Below the pieces are notes generated by a model. It did no database searches and was not told the DNA's origin. It saw only the letters and a list, made by a program, of their open reading frames with translations. The position numbers and the translations under genes were made by a program. Positions 54,183 to 62,171 of a DNA stretch of 64,000 bases are shown in pieces. Each line of letters starts with the position of its first letter. Position 1 is the stretch's first letter. The DNA comes from Conexibacter arvalis. GTDB lineage: Bacteria > Actinomycetota > Thermoleophilia > Solirubrobacterales > Solirubrobacteraceae. The DNA is taken from the NCBI RefSeq assembly GCF_014199525.1, contig NZ_JACHNU010000004.1, forward strand, positions 371,969 to 435,968. Direction: 5' to 3'.

Positions 54183-55799
54183 TCACTCGTCGTGGCGATG
54201 CGCGCGGTCGGGGACCGTCCCCGGCTCGCCGCCCGGCTCGACGACGACGAACTGGCCCATCATCCCGCGGTCCTCGTGGGAGAGCAGGTGGCAGTGGAAC
54301 ATCAGCGGCAGGTTCGGGTCGCTGTGGTCGCGCATCCGCACGAGCAGCCGCATCTCCTGGTCGGGCTCGAGCGTCACCGTGTCCTTCAGCCCGGCCAGCT
54401 CGGGCGGCGGCGGCGCGCCGTCGACCTCCAGCACGCGGAACTGGACGCCGTGGACGTGGAAGCTGTGGAACAGCCCGTGGCTGTTGCGCACCTCCCACAC
54501 CTCGCGGCGGTCGCGCTCGACGGCGAAGTCGATCCGCTCCATCTCCATCGAGCGATCGTCGATCGTGCTCGCCGAGGTCAGCTCGAACGAGCGGGTCGGC
54601 GCGTCGGCCGGGACGCGCGGCGCGGGCAGCTCCGCGAGCGTGCGGGCCGGCGGCGGCGCTGACTCGAGCGTGCGGGCGGCGCGCAGCTCGAGCAGGTCGA
54701 GCGCGTCGTCGGCGCCGCTGAAGCGGCGGTTCCAGACGTCCATCCCGAGCGCCTTCGGGAAGCTCCGCAGGACGGCCCGCTCGCCGGCTCTGAGCGCCAC
54801 GACGATCTCTGCGCGCTCGCCCGGCGTCAGCGCGACGCGGGTCGTGCGGTGCGGCCGCTCCAGCAGGCCGCCGTCGGTCGCGACGAGATAAAAGGCGCGC
54901 CCGTCGGCGAAGCCGAGGTCGTAGGGGCGGGCGTTCGAGCCGTTCAGCAGCCGCAGCCGCACCCGCTCGTGCGCGACCTCCAGGTAGGGGCCGGGCGTGC
55001 CGTTGACGAGCAGCTGGTCGCCGACGATTCCGCTCGGGCTGAACGGCCCCTCGCTCGTGTCCAGCTCGCCGTCGTCGCCGATCCGCTTGTCCTGCACGAT
55101 CAGCGGGAAGTCGTCGACGCCGTAGCGCGACGGCAGGCCGCGCGGCGCACCGCCGGGGTCGTCGACGATGAAGACCCCCGCCATCCCGCGGTAGACCTGC
55201 TCGGCGGTGCGGCCGTGGAGGTGCGGGTGGTACCAGAGCGTCGCGGCCGGCTGGTCGATCCGCCACTCCGGGGCCCAGGTCGCGCCGTCCCCGATCAGCT
55301 GGTGCGGCCCGCCGTCCATCTCGGCCGGCAGGTGCATGCCGTGCCAGTGGAGCGTGCTCGGCTCCCCGAGCCGGTTGCGGACCTCGACCCGCACCTGCTC
55401 GCCGCGCCGCGCGCGCAGCGTCGGCCCGAGCACGTCGCCGTCGATCCCGTAGGTCTCGGTGCGCGTGCCCGGCCGCAGCTCGGCCGATCCTCTCCGCAGC
55501 TCCAGCTCGAAGACCCGGCGGCCGTCGCCGTCGATCCGCGTGTCGGCCAGCGGCGGGATCCGCAGCGGGCGCTCGAACGCGACCTCGCCGACGGTGTCGA
55601 GGTGGGCGCGCTGGAAGGCGATCGCCGCGAAGGCGGCGAAGCCGAGACAGAGCGCGCTGAACGCCGCCGCGGTCCAGATCGCGATCCGCCGCCGGCGGGA
55701 GCGCCGCGGCCGGCGCGCGGGCGCGTCGCGCGAGGTCGCCTCGCGCGTGGGCGAGTCGCTCGCGGGCGCATCGCTCGCGGGTGTCGGCTCGTCGGGCAT
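54183..55799 (-). CDS. Membrane-anchored multicopper oxidase (538 aa)
   Basis: A three-domain multicopper oxidase resembling CueO/laccase enzymes. An N-terminal basic stretch and one hydrophobic helix (IAIWTAAAFSALCLGFAAF, about 39-57) anchor it outside the membrane. Copper sites: TLHWHGMHLP, LWYHPHLHG, FHSFHVHGVQF and MFHCHLLSHEDRGMM, with the type 1 Cys, His and Met in the last. It may oxidise Cu(I), Fe(II) or Mn(II), or organic compounds. It is the second such enzyme in the window and ends 8 nt from the convergent GNAT gene. Confidence 0.93.
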   Translation of the reverse strand: MPDEPTPASDAPASDSPTREATSRDAPARRPRRSRRRRIAIWTAAAFSALCLGFAAFAAIAFQRAHLDTVGEVAFERPLRIPPLADTRIDGDGRRVFELELRRGSAELRPGTRTETYGIDGDVLGPTLRARRGEQVRVEVRNRLGEPSTLHWHGMHLPAEMDGGPHQLIGDGATWAPEWRIDQPAATLWYHPHLHGRTAEQVYRGMAGVFIVDDPGGAPRGLPSRYGVDDFPLIVQDKRIGDDGELDTSEGPFSPSGIVGDQLLVNGTPGPYLEVAHERVRLRLLNGSNARPYDLGFADGRAFYLVATDGGLLERPHRTTRVALTPGERAEIVVALRAGERAVLRSFPKALGMDVWNRRFSGADDALDLLELRAARTLESAPPPARTLAELPAPRVPADAPTRSFELTSASTIDDRSMEMERIDFAVERDRREVWEVRNSHGLFHSFHVHGVQFRVLEVDGAPPPPELAGLKDTVTLEPDQEMRLLVRMRDHSDPNLPLMFHCHLLSHEDRGMMGQFVVVEPGGEPGTVPDRAHRHDE

Positions 55800-55931
55800 T
55801 CCCGCAGCCTCGCGCCGCGCGGCCGTCGGCGCATTGCCGCTGCCTCGCCGGTCGCGGTCGAGCTGCCGGGCGTCGCGATGGTGGGGGCAGCCCGAAGGCG
55901 GTGGCCTCGACGGCCGTCCCCCTAAGCGCGC

Positions 55932-56324
55932 CTAGATGTAGTACATCGTCGCGCCGGCCTCGCGGGCCTCACGCTCGATCACGTCGGCGACGGTCGTCTG
56001 CTCGAGCACGGCGCGCGCGGAGCTGGCCGCCTCGGCGAAGACGCCCTCGGCGTCGGCCCCGAAGGCGCCGTCGAGCAGCTCGACGACCTCCAGCACGGTG
56101 ATCTCGCCGGGCTCGCGCGCGAAGCTGTAGCCACCCTTGACGCCGCGCTGGGACTTCAGCACCCCGGCCCGCCGCAGCACCGCGAACAGCTGCTCGAGGA
56201 ACTGGACGGGGATGTCGCGGCGACGGGCGAGCTCGGCGATCGGCACCGGGCCGTTGCCGCCAAGGCGGCCGAGCTCGGTGAGCGCCCGCAGCGCGTAGGG
56301 GGATTTGGTCGTGATCGAGATCAT
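55932..56324 (-). CDS. Rrf2-family transcriptional regulator, CymR-like
   Basis: A 130-residue winged-helix regulator: SITTKSPYALRALTELGRLG, IPVQFLEQLFAVLRRAGVL and SQRGVKGGYSFAREPGEITV are family hallmarks. The three cysteines that ligate Fe-S in IscR, NsrR or RsrR are absent (no Cys in the protein), which is closer to CymR, a cysteine-metabolism regulator that pairs with CysK. cysE-cysK lie 6-8 kb away, so such a role is possible but unproven. Its start is 27 bp from the divergent VanZ-like gene. Confidence 0.88.
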   Translation of the reverse strand: MISITTKSPYALRALTELGRLGGNGPVPIAELARRRDIPVQFLEQLFAVLRRAGVLKSQRGVKGGYSFAREPGEITVLEVVELLDGAFGADAEGVFAEAASSARAVLEQTTVADVIEREAREAGATMYYI

Positions 56325-56351
56325 TCGCTCGGTCCTGGCATCCTCGATGGT

Positions 56352-56747
56352 ATGACACCGACGCGACGGCTCGCGCACTGGATCGGTCGACTCGGTCCGC
56401 CCCTCCTCCTGATGGGCGTGATCTTCTACCTCTCCGCGCAGCCGCACCTGAGAACCGATCTCGGCACGATCGACCTCGTCGGGCGCAAGTTCGTCCACAT
56501 GGTCGAGTTCGGCCTGCTGTGGTTCCTGTGGCTGCGCGCGCTCGGCTGGCGCGGCCACGCGCCGTGGACCGCCGCCGCGATCGCGTTCGGCTACGCGATC
56601 AGCGACGAGTTCCACCAGAGCTTCGTCGACGGCCGCCAGGGCTCGGTGCGCGACGTGCTGATCGACAGCGCCGGCGTCGCGCTCGCCGCGGTCGCCTGGC
56701 TCCGCGTCCGCCCCCGGCTGCGCCGCCGCAGAGCCGTCGCGGCGTAG
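56352..56747 (+). CDS. VanZ-family membrane protein
   Basis: A 131-residue protein with about four hydrophobic segments. The VanZ motif is ISDEFHQSFVDGRQGSVRDV, followed by LIDSAGVALAAVAW. VanZ confers low-level teicoplanin resistance in enterococci, but most bacterial homologues are of unknown function. It is a single gene, divergent from the Rrf2 regulator. Confidence 0.85.
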   Translation: MTPTRRLAHWIGRLGPPLLLMGVIFYLSAQPHLRTDLGTIDLVGRKFVHMVEFGLLWFLWLRALGWRGHAPWTAAAIAFGYAISDEFHQSFVDGRQGSVRDVLIDSAGVALAAVAWLRVRPRLRRRRAVAA

Positions 56748-56823
56748 CGCCCGGCCGGCCGCTGCGCCCCGCCGCGACGGCCGGCCGGCGGCGCACAGCA
56801 CGGCGGAACCAGCCGCGCCCGAC

Positions 56824-56842
56824 TATGTAGTCTTTCTACCTA
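56824..56842. promoter_or_regulatory. Dyad over the padR start, likely operator
   Basis: TATGTAG-TCTTT-CTACCTA is an inverted repeat with one mismatch in 7-bp arms. It contains TAGTCT (56828-56833), the presumed -10, and reaches the ATG at 56842. Binding here would block transcription, consistent with PadR autoregulation. Confidence 0.55.
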
Positions 56843-57186
56843 TGAAGAGAACCGACCAACGGCCTGCATGGTTGCGCGGCGTGCTCGACCTCTGCCTGCT
56901 CGCGCTGCTCGACGAGGGCGAGGCGTACGGGTACGAGCTGGCGCGCCGGCTGGAGGAGCTCGGCTTCGGCGCGATCCCCGGCGGCTCGCTCTACCCAGCG
57001 CTCTTGCGACGCGAGAAGCTCGGCCACCTGCGCGCCGAGTGGCGTGCCGGCGACGGCGGGCCCGGGCGCAAGTACTACGTGCTGACGCCGGCCGGTCGCG
57101 CGGCCCTCTCCGAGGAGCGAGCGGCGTGGCGCGCCTTCGCCGGCAGCGTCGAGGCGGCGCTGGCCGGCGCGGAGGCGGCGCGATGA
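56842..57186 (+). CDS. PadR-family transcriptional regulator
   Basis: A 114-residue winged-helix repressor. LRGVLDLCLLALLDEGEAYG, YELARRLEELGFGAIPGGSLY and PALLRREKLGHLRAEW are the PadR N-terminal pattern, with GRKYYVLTPAGRAALSE forming the wing. The TAGTCT hexamer 8 nt before the ATG implies leaderless transcription. It opens a three-gene operon with overlapping start and stop codons and probably responds to a compound exported by the ABC transporter. Confidence 0.93.
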   Translation: MKRTDQRPAWLRGVLDLCLLALLDEGEAYGYELARRLEELGFGAIPGGSLYPALLRREKLGHLRAEWRAGDGGPGRKYYVLTPAGRAALSEERAAWRAFAGSVEAALAGAEAAR

Positions 57187-58013
57187 GGACCGCGACGTGG
57201 ATCGAGCAGCTGGCGCACGAGCTGGCCGCGCTCGACGTCCCCTCCGCCGACGCCGCCGCGATCGTCGTCGAAGCCGAGAGCCATCTCGGCGAGGCCGCCG
57301 CCGACCCGCTCGCCGCCTTCGGCGCCCCGGCCGCCTACGCCCGCCTGATGGCCGACGCGCTCGCGCCCGCCGCGTCGGCCGGTCCCGCCGCCGGCCGCGT
57401 CCGCGCGCGGGTCGCCGGCGTGCACAAGCGCTATCGCGGCCGCACCGTGCTCGACGGCGTCGACCTGACCGTCCGCGACGGCGAGGCGGTGCTGTTGATC
57501 GGCCCCAACGGCTGCGGCAAGTCGACGCTGGTGCGGATCCTCGCCGGCCTGCAGCGCCCCGACGGCGGACGCGTCGCGGTCGACGGCAGCGTCGGCTACG
57601 CGCCCCAGCACGGCGGCGTCGCCCCGCATCTGACGCCGTCGGAGCAGTTCGTCCTGTTCGGGCGGGCGCGCGGGCTGTCGCGCGCGGCGGCGATCCGCGA
57701 CGGCGTGCGCCTCGCCGACCAGCTCGCCTGGGACGCGGCGCGAGCGCCGGTCGCCGCCGCCCTCTCCGGCGGCACGCGGCAGAAGCTGAGCATCGTGCTC
57801 GCGGCACTCGGCGAGCCCGACCTGCTGCTGCTCGACGAGCCCTATCAGGGCCTCGACCTCGACAGCGCCCAGCGCTTCTGGGAGCTGCTGTGGGACTGGC
57901 GCGACCGCGGCCGCGCGGCGCTCGTCGTCGCCCATGCCCGCGACGCGCTCGAGCGCGCCGACGCGGTCGTCGAGCTCGGCCGCGCCAGCGCGCCGCTGCG
58001 GAGCGCCGCATGA
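57183..58013 (+). CDS. ABC transporter ATPase with N-terminal HAAS-like domain
   Basis: A 276-residue protein. Residues about 75-276 form an ABC ATPase: Walker A IGPNGCGKSTLVRIL, Q-loop YAPQHGGVAPHLTPS, signature LSGGTRQKLSIVLAAL, Walker B LLLLDEPYQGLDL, switch His in VVAHARD. Residues 1-70 (WIEQLAHELAALDVPSADAA, then IVVEAESHLGEAAADPLAAF and GAPAAYARLMADAL) resemble the helical HAAS/DUF1700 domain that normally occurs as a PadR partner. Here it is fused to the ATPase and follows padR directly (ATGA overlap). Assignment of the N-terminal domain is by pattern only. Confidence 0.85.
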   Translation: MRTATWIEQLAHELAALDVPSADAAAIVVEAESHLGEAAADPLAAFGAPAAYARLMADALAPAASAGPAAGRVRARVAGVHKRYRGRTVLDGVDLTVRDGEAVLLIGPNGCGKSTLVRILAGLQRPDGGRVAVDGSVGYAPQHGGVAPHLTPSEQFVLFGRARGLSRAAAIRDGVRLADQLAWDAARAPVAAALSGGTRQKLSIVLAALGEPDLLLLDEPYQGLDLDSAQRFWELLWDWRDRGRAALVVAHARDALERADAVVELGRASAPLRSAA

Positions 58014-58675
58014 GCGCCGCGCTGCTGTCCGTCGGCGAGATGACGCTGCGCGGGCTCTCCCGCCGGCGCGCGTCGCTGGCGCTGCTGTTCGCGCTTCCGC
58101 TCGCCTTCTACCTCGCCCGCCACGGGCAGCCGTGGCAGGCCGTCCGCTTCCTCGGCGTCGGCCTCGCGTGGGCGGCGAGCACGATCGCGCTGTTCGCCGC
58201 GCTCGACGCGCGCGGAACCGAGCCGCGCCTGCGGGTCAGCGGCTGGTCGTGGCGCGACCTCGTCGCGGGCCGCGTCGGCGCGATCGCGCTGCTCGGCCTC
58301 GTGCTCGCCGGCTGCTACGTCGCGCTCGTCGCGGTCGACCGCCCGATCGGGACGACCGGCTCGCTGGCGCTGGCGCTGGCGGTCACGGCGATCACCGGCG
58401 TCGCGACCGGCTCGGCGCTCGGCGCGCTCGCCCCGCGCGAGCTGGAGGGCGCGCTGCTGCTGTTCATCGTCGCCGGCCTGCAGATGGTCGTCGACCCCGA
58501 GGCCGGCGCTGCGCGTCTGCTCCCGTTCTGGTCGACGCGCGAGCTGATGACGCGCGCGATCGAGGGCTCGTCGTCCTCGGCGTCGCTCGCGGCCGCGCTC
58601 GTGCACGCCGGCGCGACGGTCGCGCTCTGCGCGCTCGTCACCGCGATCGCGAGCCGGCGGCGGATCGGCGCTTAG
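58010..58675 (+). CDS. ABC transporter permease-like membrane protein
   Basis: A 221-residue protein with six hydrophobic segments, e.g. LALLFALPLAFYLA, FLGVGLAWAASTIALFAAL, IALLGLVLAGCYVALVAV, LALALAVTAITGVATG and AALVHAGATVALCALV. Size and layout fit an ABC-2 type permease working with the upstream ATPase. The ATG at 58010 overlaps the ATPase stop. Its own stop overlaps the convergent HDOD gene by 4 nt (TTAG). Confidence 0.8.
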   Translation: MSAALLSVGEMTLRGLSRRRASLALLFALPLAFYLARHGQPWQAVRFLGVGLAWAASTIALFAALDARGTEPRLRVSGWSWRDLVAGRVGAIALLGLVLAGCYVALVAVDRPIGTTGSLALALAVTAITGVATGSALGALAPRELEGALLLFIVAGLQMVVDPEAGAARLLPFWSTRELMTRAIEGSSSSASLAAALVHAGATVALCALVTAIASRRRIGA

Positions 58676-59769
58676 ATCCAGCCTCGCTCGGTGGCGATCA
58701 GGACCGCCTGGGCGCGGTCGACGGCGCCGAGCTTGCCGTAGATGTTGTGCAGGTGGGTCCGCACGGTGCTGGTCGACAGCTCCAGCTCGTGCGCGATCTG
58801 CTTGTAGACCTTCCCCTGGCCGAGCCGCCTGAGCACCTCGGTCTCGCGCGTCGACAGCGGGCACGGGTCGAGTGCCCGCTGGCGGCCGTTGGTCGACGGG
58901 TTGGGCAGGTCGTACATGACCGCCCGCAGCTCGGCCGGCCCGATCCCGACCACGCGCGCCGTCGTCAGCATCTCGTTCGGAGAGACGGCGTCGCCGTGGC
59001 CGTAGTGGGCGAGCATGTCGGCCAGCCTCACGAGCGCCGCCTCGCCGTCGGCGTCGTCGCTGTGGTGGCGCTCGATCGTCGAGGCGACCGCCTTCGGCAG
59101 GCCCCACCGGCGCGCGAGCACGCCGCCGACGAGCGCGTGGTCGACGCCGAGCTCGCGGCGCTCGCGGTGGATCCGCTCCTCCGGCGTGCGCGCCTCGCCG
59201 TGAACCTGGCGCGGGTAGCCCGGGTAGGCGTGGGAGAGCACGAGCTTGCCGACGTCGTGCAGCAGCGAGGTGACCATCAGGCGGTCGCGATCCTCGTAGC
59301 CGAGCTCGGCGGCGAGCCGGTCGGCCGCCCGCTGGGTCGCGACGCCGTGGAGGCGGAACCGCTCGGGCGTCCCCTCCCAGATGCCGCTGCGGTCGAAGAA
59401 GTCGAAGGTGCGGGCGCGACTGGCGAGCGCCTGGACGGCGGCCGGCGAGAGGACGCTGACCGCCCTCACGACGCTGTCGACTCTGCCGCGCGAGGAGCCG
59501 TCGACGCGGTTGGCGAGCCGCAGCGTCGCGATCGCGAGCGCGACGTCGGACTCGACCGCGGCGACGACCGCCGCGGTCGCCGGGCGCTCCTGCGTGAACA
59601 GGCGCAGGACCCGGTTGCGCGACTCGGCCAGGACGGGGAACGCCTCCAGCGCCTCGAACGCGGCCGTCAGGCGACGGCCGTGGCCCTCGTTGTGGTGGCG
59701 ACCGCCAAGGGCGGGGTCGGCGGAGGGGACCGATGAAGTCAAGCTGGCTGTGAGCGTCGGTGGCGTCAT
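58672..59769 (-). CDS. HDOD-domain protein with C-terminal LuxR helix-turn-helix
   Basis: A 365-residue signalling protein. Residues about 35-235 form an HDOD domain (FEALEAFPVLAESRNRVLRL, VESDVALAIATLRLANRV, LLHDVGKLVLSHAY, VDHALVGGVLARRWGLP). The HD pair HD is present, so hydrolase activity is not excluded. The C-terminal 65 residues are a LuxR-type helix-turn-helix (LSTRETEVLRRLGQGKVYKQ, IAHELELSTSTVRTHLHNIY). No receiver or phosphodiesterase domain is seen. It probably senses a signal through HDOD and acts on DNA. No clear promoter; the leader is about 80 nt. Confidence 0.87.
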   Translation of the reverse strand: MTPPTLTASLTSSVPSADPALGGRHHNEGHGRRLTAAFEALEAFPVLAESRNRVLRLFTQERPATAAVVAAVESDVALAIATLRLANRVDGSSRGRVDSVVRAVSVLSPAAVQALASRARTFDFFDRSGIWEGTPERFRLHGVATQRAADRLAAELGYEDRDRLMVTSLLHDVGKLVLSHAYPGYPRQVHGEARTPEERIHRERRELGVDHALVGGVLARRWGLPKAVASTIERHHSDDADGEAALVRLADMLAHYGHGDAVSPNEMLTTARVVGIGPAELRAVMYDLPNPSTNGRQRALDPCPLSTRETEVLRRLGQGKVYKQIAHELELSTSTVRTHLHNIYGKLGAVDRAQAVLIATERGWI

Positions 59770-59884
59770 TGGATCGATCCTCGCCGCGGCTGCGCACGAG
59801 GGGATCGCTTCAGCGACGACGCGAGGCCCGCTGTCCCGATCCGTTCAGGTTATCGGCACCACAGGCCCCCGAGTTGAGGCAATC

Positions 59885-59909
59885 GCGACTCGACAGGGTG
59901 TCGAGTCGC
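59885..59909 (-). terminator. Hairpin terminator of gltX
   Basis: A perfect 11-bp stem (GCGACTCGACA / TGTCGAGTCGC) with a GGG loop (plus-strand sense), directly abutting the gltX stop codon at 59910. Confidence 0.8.
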
Positions 59910-61247
59910 TCAGCCGCTCAACCGCGCGAGCGCCGCGTCGATGCGGCGCAGCGTCTCGTCGCGCCCGAGCAGCGCGACCGACTCGAAGATCCCGGGCGAG
60001 ATCGTCGTCCCGGCGATCGCGACGCGGACCGGCTGGAAGACGTGCTTGGGCTTCCAGTCGTTGGCCTCCAGCAGCCCGCGCAGGGCGGCCTCGACCGTCT
60101 CCTGCGTGAACGGCTCCAGCGCCCCCAGCGCCTCGCGCGCCGCTCTCAGGCCCTCGACGGCGCCCTCGACGCCGAAGGTCTTCGTCCACGCCTTCTCGTC
60201 GTCGCCGGGGCCGTCGAAGAAGAAGCCGGCGAGCGGCCAGAAGTCGGCGAGCGTCTGGATCTTCTCGCGGCTGATCTCGACCGCGTCGCGCAGGCCGTCG
60301 CGGCCGGTGAACGCCTCCAGCCGCGCCGTCAGCTCCTCGACGGGCAGCTCGCGCAGGTAGTGCCCGTTCATGTGGCGCAGCTTTCTCTCGTCGAAGACGG
60401 CCGGCGACTTCGAGATCCGCTCCAGTCTCAGCCGCTGCGCCAGCTCGTCCGCGCTGAAGTACTCGCGCTCCGGGTCGAAGCCGGCGCCGAGCAGCGCGAC
60501 GTAGTTGTTGACCGCCTCGGGCAGGTAGCCCTGGTCGCGCAGCTCCTGGACCGAGGCGGCGCCGTGGCGCTTGGAGAGCTTCTTGCCGTCGGGGCCGTGC
60601 AGCAGCGGCAGGTGGGCGTAGACCGGCGCTCTCGCCCCCAGCGCCTCGAACACGAGCAGCTGCTTGGGGGTGTTGGAGAGATGGTCCTCGCCGCGCACGA
60701 CGTGCGTGATGCCGGCGTCGAGGTCGTCGACGGCGACCGCGAAGTTGTAGAGCACCGAACCGTCGGCGCGGGCGATCACCGGATCGTCCATGTGCACGTG
60801 CTTGAAGGTCGCGTCGCCGCGGACGGCGTCGTGGACGACGGTCTCCCCCTCGTCGGGGACGCGCAGGCGGACCGCGCCCTCCTCTTCCGGCGTGCCGCGG
60901 AAGCCGCGGTCGTCGCCGTGCTGCGCCTTCCACGCTCTGACGTCGTCGCCGGTCGCGGTCGTGCGGTAGGCGTGGCCGGAGTCGAGCAGCTGCTGGAGCG
61001 CCTCCTGGTGGCGCGGCGTGTTCGCCGTCTGGAAGATCGGCCCCTCGTCCCAGCCGAGCTCGAGCCATCTGAGCGCGTCGAGGATCTGCTCGACGTTCTC
61101 GGGGGTCGAGCGTTCGCGGTCGGTATCTTCGATCCGCAGGACGAGTCTGCCGCCGCTCCCGCGTGCGAGCAGCCAGTTGTAGAGCGCTGTGCGCGCGCCG
61201 CCGATGTGCAGCGCGCCGGTCGGAGAAGGAGCGAAGCGAACTTTCAT
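59910..61247 (-). CDS. gltX: Glutamyl-tRNA synthetase
   Basis: GltX (445 residues) charges tRNA with glutamate. The class I HIGH motif appears as FAPSPTGALHIGGARTALYN; the KMSKS counterpart is KKLSKRHGAASV. RIEDTDRERS and HVVRGEDHLSNTPKQ are also standard. As GatCAB is encoded in the window, this enzyme is probably non-discriminating and also makes Glu-tRNA(Gln); this is inference. Its ATG is 9 bp from the divergent nfo ATG; TAGCAT inside the nfo start region (61257-61262) is the likely -10, implying a leaderless message. Confidence 0.96.
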   Translation of the reverse strand: MKVRFAPSPTGALHIGGARTALYNWLLARGSGGRLVLRIEDTDRERSTPENVEQILDALRWLELGWDEGPIFQTANTPRHQEALQQLLDSGHAYRTTATGDDVRAWKAQHGDDRGFRGTPEEEGAVRLRVPDEGETVVHDAVRGDATFKHVHMDDPVIARADGSVLYNFAVAVDDLDAGITHVVRGEDHLSNTPKQLLVFEALGARAPVYAHLPLLHGPDGKKLSKRHGAASVQELRDQGYLPEAVNNYVALLGAGFDPEREYFSADELAQRLRLERISKSPAVFDERKLRHMNGHYLRELPVEELTARLEAFTGRDGLRDAVEISREKIQTLADFWPLAGFFFDGPGDDEKAWTKTFGVEGAVEGLRAAREALGALEPFTQETVEAALRGLLEANDWKPKHVFQPVRVAIAGTTISPGIFESVALLGRDETLRRIDAALARLSG

Positions 61248-61256
61248 GGAGTCTGC

Positions 61257-62114
61257 ATGCTAATCGGCACCCACGTGTCGCAGGCCGGCGGCCTCGACAA
61301 GGCGATCGGGCGCGGGGTCGAGAGAGGCTGCGAGTCGATCCAGATCTTCAACCAGTCGCCGCGGATGTGGCGACCGACGAGATACGGGCCCGACGACTTC
61401 GCCGCGTTCAGAGCGGCGATGGCCGACTCGCCGATCAGAGCGGTCCTGATCCACGCCGTCTACCTGATCAACTGCGCCAGCGAGGACCCGGAGATCCGCT
61501 CCAAGTCGCTCGCGTCGCTGAAGCAGTCGCTGCACGTCGGCGACGGGATCGGCGCCGACGTCGTGCTCCACCCCGGCTCGGCGCTGAGAGGCCACGTCGG
61601 CGAGGCGATCAGACGGGCCGGCGCGGTCTTCAGAGAGGCGCTGGCGGAGTCGGAGCGCAGCATGCTGCTGCTGGAGGACACGGCCGGCGCCGGCGGCACG
61701 CTGGGGCGCTCCTTCGAGGAGCTGCAGGCGCTGCTGGAGGCGGCCGGCGGCGGCGACCGGCTCGGCGTCTGCCTCGACTCCTGCCACCTGCTCGCGTCCG
61801 GCTACGACGTGCGCACGGCCGCGGGCCTGACGGAGACGCTCGACTGCTTCGACGAGATCGTCGGGCTCGACCGGCTCGGCGCCGTCCACCTCAACGACTC
61901 GCAGACGCCGCTGGGCTCCAACCGCGACCGCCACGCCAACCTCGGCGAGGGCGAGCTCGGCGAGGAGGGCTGCGTCGCGTTCCTGTCGGAGCCGCGCTTC
62001 GAGCAGATGGCGGTCGTGCTCGAGACGCCCGGTCCCGACAAGAGAGGGACGACCGCCGAGGAGATCGCGTACGCGAAGAGGCTGCGCAGCAGAGGGCTGA
62101 AGGCGCGCGCGTAG
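61257..62114 (+). CDS. nfo: Deoxyribonuclease IV (AP endonuclease)
   Basis: Nfo (285 residues) cuts DNA at abasic sites in base-excision repair, using three zinc ions. Zinc ligands lie in GTHVSQAGGLDKAI, LIHAVYLINCAS, VLHPGSALRG, LLLEDTAGAGGTLG, VCLDSCHLLASGYD, AVHLNDSQTPLGSNRDRHAN (HLND...DRH) and LETPGP. The ATG at 61257 gives MLIGTHVS, the usual N-terminus. Nine bases separate it from gltX, so its promoter must lie within gltX. Arginine is often AGA. Confidence 0.94.
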   Translation: MLIGTHVSQAGGLDKAIGRGVERGCESIQIFNQSPRMWRPTRYGPDDFAAFRAAMADSPIRAVLIHAVYLINCASEDPEIRSKSLASLKQSLHVGDGIGADVVLHPGSALRGHVGEAIRRAGAVFREALAESERSMLLLEDTAGAGGTLGRSFEELQALLEAAGGGDRLGVCLDSCHLLASGYDVRTAAGLTETLDCFDEIVGLDRLGAVHLNDSQTPLGSNRDRHANLGEGELGEEGCVAFLSEPRFEQMAVVLETPGPDKRGTTAEEIAYAKRLRSRGLKARA

Positions 62115-62127
62115 GACTGCGCCGCAT

Positions 62128-62157
62128 GGGCGCGGCGGCCGGATCGGCGCCGCGCCC
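62128..62157. terminator. Bidirectional hairpin terminator
   Basis: A perfect 10-bp stem (GGGCGCGGCG / CGCCGCGCCC) with a 10-nt loop between the convergent nfo (stop 62114) and dnaE (stop 62172). Confidence 0.7.
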
Positions 62158-62171
62158 GTCTCGACCGGCGG

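Noticed and set aside
56352-56747. VanZ-like gene as part of a glycopeptide-resistance cluster
   Set aside because: No vanHAX, VanRS or D-Ala ligase nearby; VanZ-fold proteins are common and mostly unrelated to resistance.
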